Below are positions 7,903-14,066 of a DNA stretch of 14,066 nt, piece after piece. Made by a program: the position numbers and the translations under genes. A model generated the notes under the pieces. That model had not been told where the DNA came from. It did not search any database and saw only the letters and a list, made by a program, of their open reading frames with translations. Origin of the DNA: an uncultured Acidobacteriota bacterium (GTDB lineage: Bacteria > Acidobacteriota > Terriglobia > Terriglobales > Acidobacteriaceae); assembly GCA_903832475.1 (NCBI GenBank), contig CAILBQ010000510.1:1-14066 (forward strand), written 5' to 3'. The number at the start of each line of letters is the position of its first letter. Within the stretch, counting starts at the first letter, position 1.

Positions 7903-8316
7903 ATGCTCGTCTGGTTGAGATCGAACACACCGGTCGCGATGATCGCGCTAGCCGTTTTAATATCGATTCCGGGTCCTGCAGCCGCACTCAGTCAAACTCC
8001 GGAAACTTCGAGTAAGGATGCCGCTGTCAAGTCTCAAGATGCATCCGCTCCAGCCAAGCCTGATGTTTCGAACAAGCCGATCCCGGACAAGCCTGTCACG
8101 GATAAACAAAGCAAAGAGGCTGACGCTCTTGCGCAGCGACAGAAGCAGCTTGCAGACGATACGGCCAAGTTGCTTGCTCTGGCCAACGATTTAAAAGCCG
8201 AGATGGACAAGAGCACGAAAGATACGCTTTCGCTGGGCGTGGTGAAGAAGGCTGAAGCAGTGGAGAAAATGGCGCACAAGGTTCGAGACGAGATGAAGAA
8301 GTCGATGGGGAACTGA
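7903..8316 (+). CDS. Small secreted helical protein, paralog B
   Basis: Hypothetical protein of 137 residues with a signal peptide: basic start, hydrophobic core at about 10-23 (PVAMIALAVLISIP) and a likely cleavage after the AAA at 26-28. The mature part starts with a low-complexity Lys/Pro/Asp/Ser spacer (about 30-72, with PDKPVTDK) and ends in a core at 79-137 starting RQKQLADDTAKLLALANDLK. The core contains VEKMAHKVRDEM, is exactly as long (59 residues) as that of paralog A and ends in the same GN. There are no cysteines. The ATG at 7903 has GGAAAG 10 bases upstream; a second in-frame ATG at 7939 would leave a very short leader. No enzyme motif is seen. A possible coiled coil or oligomerisation helix is inference. 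Confidence 0.72.
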   Translation: MLVWLRSNTPVAMIALAVLISIPGPAAALSQTPETSSKDAAVKSQDASAPAKPDVSNKPIPDKPVTDKQSKEADALAQRQKQLADDTAKLLALANDLKAEMDKSTKDTLSLGVVKKAEAVEKMAHKVRDEMKKSMGN

Positions 8317-8639
8317 TCGGCTTCCCAACGTTTCCTAGAATGGAATTCCTCCGCGATTTGTACCGTTGATTTCGCACTTTTCTCTGATCGATGCGGATGT
8401 GTATTCCGATCTTTGCTGAAAACGCGCCTGCACGAATCAAGGTAGATTCTTCCTGGGGAGAGTCGACAGAAGGGCGTGATGGGTTTACGCATTCGGTGCG
8501 TCGCATTGTGGTCAATATGAGACGCATGCGGCAAAGAAGGCGACCAACCTTCCGCCATGTGCGCGATTCAAAGCGAAAATGGCTCTGCCTGGGGGATGCT
8601 GGGGTGATTCGAGGGCCGATCAGACAGGAGGAAGCCGCG
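8317..8639. other. Non-coding gap of 323 bp between paralogs B and C
   Basis: An in-frame extension of paralog C is open from 8391, but its 83 residues (Arg-rich, no recognisable domain) precede a strong Shine-Dalgarno and a signal peptide, so I treat the stretch as non-coding. It holds a GGAATTCC palindrome near 8342-8349 and an imperfect hairpin at 8524-8562. By eye the base composition is less GC-rich than the flanking genes. No convincing -35/-10 pair was found. Confidence 0.5.
8524..8562. repeat. Imperfect stem-loop upstream of paralog C
   Basis: Paired blocks GCA/TGC (8524-8526 with 8560-8562), GGC/GCC (8530-8532 with 8554-8556) and GAAGG/CCTTC (8536-8540 with 8548-8552) close a 7-base loop, with small internal loops between blocks. 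It lies about 78 bases before the paralog C start and could be a leader structure or a weak terminator. There is no T-run after it. Confidence 0.3.
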
Positions 8640-9059
8640 ATGCGAACTGCCGGACATCCTGTAGCCTTCTCTCTTCATTGCCGAAATCTTTCGCTGCGGG
8701 CTGTTCGAGTCGTCTCCATCGTCTTCTTGATCGCGAGTTCAGCGAGTGCAGGAGTTTCGCAGCCTGGTATGCGGGTTGGCATGTTACTCAGTCCTCAGAC
8801 CGTCTATCAGTTTGGAGCCGTCTGGGGATCGATGCCTCAGGCTCACGCGAACCGGAAGCGGCTGGTGGAGCTGAAGCGACTGCACCAGCAAGAGATGACC
8901 TCTGATGTAGCCAAGCTGCTCAGCCTGGCTACTTCGCTGCAGCAGGAGGCCATGTCAGGCTCTGCAAACTCGCTGAACAGCGAGGACAAAGCAAAGCAGA
9001 TTGAAAAGCTGGCAAAACAGGTGCGCAGCTTGATGGAAGAGCCGCTCCCCAATCCGTAG
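8640..9059 (+). CDS. Small secreted helical protein, paralog C
   Basis: Hypothetical protein of 139 residues. The ATG at 8640 follows a strong AGGAGG (8626-8631) with good spacing. The N-terminus is a signal peptide with arginines at 15, 20 and 23, a hydrophobic core at 24-33 and an ASA cleavage site at 35-37. The C-terminal core (about 82-139) contains QQEMTSDVAKLLSLATSLQQ and IEKLAKQVRSLM. It is the same pattern as paralogs A and B, with the MTSD of paralog A kept and the middle loop 2-3 residues shorter. It is the most divergent of the three and ends PLPNP rather than GN. It converges with hppA, 82 bp between stops. No characterised function is recognised; the exported location is inferred. 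Confidence 0.75.
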   Translation: MRTAGHPVAFSLHCRNLSLRAVRVVSIVFLIASSASAGVSQPGMRVGMLLSPQTVYQFGAVWGSMPQAHANRKRLVELKRLHQQEMTSDVAKLLSLATSLQQEAMSGSANSLNSEDKAKQIEKLAKQVRSLMEEPLPNP

Positions 9060-9071
9060 TCGAGACAGGTT

Positions 9072-9111
9072 GCCCGCTTGCAATCTGTGGCGGGCTAAGA
9101 AGTGCGCTTCT
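9072..9111. terminator. Hairpins between convergent paralog C and hppA
   Basis: GCCCGC (9072-9077) pairs perfectly with GCGGGC (9090-9095) over a 12-base loop. It is followed at once by AGAAG-TGCG-CTTCT (9098-9111). Lying between two convergent stop codons, these may end transcription from either side. There is no T-run, so a classical intrinsic terminator is not shown. Confidence 0.35.
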
Positions 9112-9141
9112 GGTCGGATTGCGAGACCCTTGGCGTCTTGT

Positions 9142-11418
<2,277 letters not shown>

Positions 11419-11457
11419 TCGGGGAGAAACCTCCTGAGATCGTAAAACGGATCGAAT

Positions 11458-11474
11458 TGTTTTGGTACAAAACA
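11458..11474. promoter_or_regulatory. Perfect inverted repeat, possible operator upstream of hppA
   Basis: TGTTTTG (11458-11464) and CAAAACA (11468-11474) are perfect 7-bp arms around a GTA centre, 40-56 bp upstream of the hppA start. Size, symmetry and position fit a dimeric repressor or activator site; the regulator is unknown. Confidence 0.4.
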
Positions 11475-11641
11475 GGACACACGATTTCCAGACAAGTCAG
11501 AGGCTGGCCCGTGGGAATGGAAACCATGCAAGTTCAACAGGACGAATAGAAACACGGCGGCAATTCAATCGTCAATAAGCTTTGGCTCAAGGGACGGTCG
11601 GAGGGCGGTAGGGAAGTGATCTTTTCCTGAAGCGATGGGGT

Positions 11642-11650
11642 TGATACAAT
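11642..11650 (+). promoter_or_regulatory. Extended -10 promoter for the E1 gene
   Basis: TGATACAAT fits the extended -10 form TGnTATAAT with one mismatch. The -35 region (around 11622, TTTTCC) is weak, as is common with extended -10 promoters. Transcription would start near 11657, giving a leader of about 74 bases before the ATG at 11731. Confidence 0.45.
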
Positions 11651-11730
11651 CGGGTGGGTCCTGGTGCGGAACATGGCCGTCTCCGACCGGGCGGACAGGC
11701 GCGAACGAATTTGCGGGAGAGGTAGCGACG

Positions 11731-13950
11731 ATGCAGAAAGTGGTTTCTGTTTCGAATGGCGTGGAGCAAACGAGTTCGCCTGAGGAAGTGACGAGTCTGG
11801 CCGACTCGGGTCCGCTGAGCGGGATCCTGAGTTCACAGCAACTGGTGGAATTTTACAAGCTGATGTATGGATCGCGGCGGATCGACGATCGCGAGATCAT
11901 GCTGAAACGGCAGCAGAAAATCTTCTTTCAGATCTCAGCGGCCGGCCATGAAGCTTTGCAGGTGGCTGCGGCCAAGGCGCTTCGTCCTGGGTATGACTGG
12001 GTGGTCCCGTACTATCGCGATCGGGCTCTCTGCCTGGCGCTGGGCGTGACGGCGGAAGAGATGCTGTTGCAGGCTGTAGGCGCGGAGGCGGACCCGGCAA
12101 GCGGCGGGAGGCAGATGCCGACGCACTGGGGAAGCACACGGCTGAACATTGTGAGCACGTCCTCTTCGACGGCAACCCAGGTTCTGCATGCTGTCGGCTG
12201 TGCAGAAGCGGGCCGGTACTTCGCTCGCTTCCCTGAGTCGGCTGCAAAGGCTCATGGGGACTACCGCGCCTTTCACGATGTGCGATTTGAGGGCGATGAG
12301 GTCGTACTGACATCGATCGGCGAGGGAGCTACGTCGCAGGGAGAGTTCTGGGAAGCTTTGAATACGGCCTCGAACCAGAAGCTTCCGGTGATCTTCCTGA
12401 TTGAAGACAACGGATACGCGATTTCGGTTCCGGTTGAAGTCAACACGCCGGGAGGAAACATCTCGAAGCTGGTCGCCAATTTCCCGAATTTTTACTTCGC
12501 CGAAGTGGATGGCACCGATCCCGAAGCGAGCTACCAGGCGATGGTTGGCGCGGTGGAGCATTGCCGGGCTGGGCACGGACCGGCATTTGTACATGGCCAT
12601 TGCGTAAGGGTGTACTCGCATTCGTTCTCTGACGACGACAAGGGCTATCGGCTGGGCGCGGAGCGGGATGCGGACGCGCTGCGCGATCCCTTGCACAAGC
12701 TGCAGATGAGGCTGCTGAGGGAAGGAATCCTCAGCACCGGTGAGCTGAATGAGCTGGAGCAGGAGATCGAAGACCAGGTGGCGGCGGCAGCAATGCGGGC
12801 GACGGCTGCGGCCTTTCCCCCGCTGTCGAGTGTGCTGAACCATGTCTATTCGGCGGAATTCGACCCGACACGGCAGGAACTTCAGACGCAGCCGTTGTGG
12901 ATCCAGCAGGGCAAAAAGGCTGAGGCAGATCGAACCATGGCCGATCTGATCAACGCCTGCCTTCGGGATGAGATGCGGAGCGATCCGCGCATCCTGGTGT
13001 ACGGCGAGGATGTGGCCGATGCCAGCCGGGAAGAGGCGCTGGCTGAGGTGAAGGGCAAGGGCGGAGTTTTCAAGCTCACTGCCGGGCTGCAAACGGAATT
13101 CGGTTCGGCACGGGTATTCAATTCGCCGCTGGCTGAAGCGAACATTGTTGGGCGGGCGGTAGGGTATGCCGTGCGCGGACTGAAGCCGGTCGTTGAGATT
13201 CAGTTTTTTGATTACATCTGGCCCGCTGTGCATCAGATTCGAAACGAGTTAGCGTTGATGCGCTGGAGGTCAAATGGTGGGTTCCGATCGCCGGTAGTCA
13301 TTCGCGTGGCGATTGGCGGGTATCTGACGGGCGGGTCGATTTACCACTCGCAGAGCGGGGAATCGATCTTCACGCACATTCCCGGGTTGCGGGTTGTCTT
13401 TCCTTCGAACGCGCTCGATGCCAATGGGCTTTTGCGCACGGCGATTCGCTGCGACGATCCAGTCTTGTTTCTCGAGCACAAACGGCTTTATCGCGAACCT
13501 TACGGGCGGGCGCCGTACCCGGGGCCGGATTACATGGTTCCGTTTGGCAAGGCGGCGGTGACGCGTGAGGGCACGGATGTCACGATTGTGACGTACGGTG
13601 CGCTGGTTCCCCGGGCGCTGCAGGCTGCCAAGCGCGCGGAACGGGAGCATGGAATTCAGACCGAGGTCATCGATCTGCGGACCTTGAGCCCTTACGATTG
13701 GGAGACCATTGCGACTTCGGTGAAGAAGACGAGCCGGGTCATCGTGGCCTACGAAGATATGAAAAGCTGGGGCTATGGGGCCGAAATCGCAGCGCGCATT
13801 GCCGACGAGCTTTTCGAGGATCTGGATGCACCGGTCAAGCGCGTGGCGGCCATGGATACATTTGTGGCATACCAGCCTCTGCTTGAGGACGTCATCCTGC
13901 CCCAGCCGGAAGATTTGCTGAAGGCCATCGTCGATCTGCGCGCTTTCTAG
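11731..13950 (+). CDS. Fused alpha-beta E1 of a 2-oxoacid (branched-chain type) dehydrogenase
   Basis: Thiamine-diphosphate enzyme that decarboxylates a 2-oxoacid and passes the acyl group to the lipoyl arm of E2. It has 739 residues. The alpha part (about 45-370) has the substrate/ThDP region RQMPTHWGS and a ThDP motif running from GEG (197-199, in GEGATSQGEFWE) to EDNGYAIS (225-232). The RVYSHSFSDDDKGYR loop resembles the Ser-containing loop of branched-chain E1alpha. The beta part (about 400-739) has VYGEDVAD, NSPLAEANIVGRAVGYA, EIQFFDYIWPAVHQI, SQSGESIFTHIPGL and EVIDLRTLSPYDWETI. The closest match I recognise is 2-oxoisovalerate dehydrogenase, but pyruvate cannot be excluded. The ATG at 11731 follows GAGAGGT with good spacing; the 32-codon upstream extension is rejected. 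No E2 or E3 gene is in the window. The GT9 gene follows after 51 bp. Confidence 0.9.
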   Translation: MQKVVSVSNGVEQTSSPEEVTSLADSGPLSGILSSQQLVEFYKLMYGSRRIDDREIMLKRQQKIFFQISAAGHEALQVAAAKALRPGYDWVVPYYRDRALCLALGVTAEEMLLQAVGAEADPASGGRQMPTHWGSTRLNIVSTSSSTATQVLHAVGCAEAGRYFARFPESAAKAHGDYRAFHDVRFEGDEVVLTSIGEGATSQGEFWEALNTASNQKLPVIFLIEDNGYAISVPVEVNTPGGNISKLVANFPNFYFAEVDGTDPEASYQAMVGAVEHCRAGHGPAFVHGHCVRVYSHSFSDDDKGYRLGAERDADALRDPLHKLQMRLLREGILSTGELNELEQEIEDQVAAAAMRATAAAFPPLSSVLNHVYSAEFDPTRQELQTQPLWIQQGKKAEADRTMADLINACLRDEMRSDPRILVYGEDVADASREEALAEVKGKGGVFKLTAGLQTEFGSARVFNSPLAEANIVGRAVGYAVRGLKPVVEIQFFDYIWPAVHQIRNELALMRWRSNGGFRSPVVIRVAIGGYLTGGSIYHSQSGESIFTHIPGLRVVFPSNALDANGLLRTAIRCDDPVLFLEHKRLYREPYGRAPYPGPDYMVPFGKAAVTREGTDVTIVTYGALVPRALQAAKRAEREHGIQTEVIDLRTLSPYDWETIATSVKKTSRVIVAYEDMKSWGYGAEIAARIADELFEDLDAPVKRVAAMDTFVAYQPLLEDVILPQPEDLLKAIVDLRAF

Positions 13951-14001
13951 CCAGACTCGCTCCACTTCAATCAGCGCGGGTATCCCTGAGGAGAGAACGT
14001 A

Positions 14002-14066
14002 TTGCAGCCAGACCCTTCGGTGAAGAAGGTGCTGATTTATCGGCTCGGCAGCCTGGGCGACACCAC
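14002..14066 (+). CDS. Glycosyltransferase family 9 (heptosyltransferase-like), N-terminal fragment
   Basis: Only 21 codons are inside the window; the rest lies beyond the right edge. The visible peptide contains VKKVLIYRLGSLGDT, the typical first strand and loop of family 9 glycosyltransferases such as the ADP-heptose:LPS heptosyltransferases, which build the lipopolysaccharide core at the inner membrane. The TTG start at 14002 is supported by GAGGAGAG (13988-13995) with 6-base spacing; an in-frame GTG at 14020 is an alternative. It follows the E1 gene by 51 bp on the same strand with no terminator seen, so read-through is possible, although the functions are unrelated. Confidence 0.7.
   Translation, partial: MQPDPSVKKVLIYRLGSLGDT

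Larger units (their letters stand above)
11419..11730. other. Divergent regulatory region between hppA and the E1 gene
   Basis: 312 bp without a gene. It contains the hppA Shine-Dalgarno (complement of 11430-11435), an inverted repeat at 11458-11474, a TTGACG-like -35 on the minus strand near 11570 without a good -10, and an extended -10 facing the E1 gene at 11642-11650. The open frame from 11635 into the E1 gene begins upstream of that promoter's expected transcription start, so it is not counted as coding. Confidence 0.55.

Noticed and set aside
8391..8639. 83-codon extension of paralog C
   Set aside because: It would bury a signal peptide inside the protein; AGGAGG at 8626 marks the start at 8640.
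11635..11730. 32-codon N-terminal extension of the E1 protein
   Set aside because: Its ATG precedes the expected transcription start of the extended -10 promoter, the peptide is not protein-like, and the ATG at 11731 has its own ribosome binding site.
11935..13233. 432-codon open frame on - inside the E1 gene
   Set aside because: Shadow of the fused E1 coding frame, caused by GC-rich codon bias; Arg/His/Pro-rich with no domain.

Overview
The window looks like chromosomal DNA of a GC-rich soil-type bacterium. I infer Acidobacteriota (Terriglobia, the former subdivision 1) from three things: a stand-alone LigC/PolDom repair set, a fused alpha-beta 2-oxoacid dehydrogenase E1, and small secreted proteins of a kind I associate with that group. 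No rRNA or marker gene here proves the assignment. I saw no tRNA, rRNA, CRISPR array, insertion sequence or phage gene.

Left part (1-4002), DNA repair: the 3' end of a catalase-family peroxidase gene is followed on the + strand by an ATP-dependent DNA ligase of LigC type. Converging on it is a leftward pair, exonuclease III (AP endonuclease) then a LigD-polymerase-like (PolDom) protein with an extra C-terminal domain. Together they supply AP-site incision, gap filling and sealing, which resembles the mycobacterial LigC/Prim-PolC excision-repair set more than classical NHEJ. No Ku gene is present in the window.

Middle part (4003-9141): a long DUF255 thioredoxin-fold protein on + converges with an MscS-type mechanosensitive channel on -. 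Divergent from the channel are three small exported proteins on +. They share a homologous charged helical C-terminal core of about 59 residues and look like a tandem paralogous family of unknown function. The first two are 17 bp apart; the third follows a 323-bp gap.

Right part (9142-14066), energy and carbon metabolism: a membrane proton-pumping pyrophosphatase with K+-independence signature residues lies on -. Divergent from it is a single-chain 2-oxoacid dehydrogenase E1 (alpha and beta fused) on +. The 312-bp region between them holds a perfect 7-bp-arm inverted repeat and a good extended -10 promoter. The window ends in the first codons of a glycosyltransferase family 9 (heptosyltransferase-like) gene on +.

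Several starts were moved inward from the longest open frame using Shine-Dalgarno position, family alignment and signal peptides. All functional calls come from recognising motifs by eye; no database search was run.
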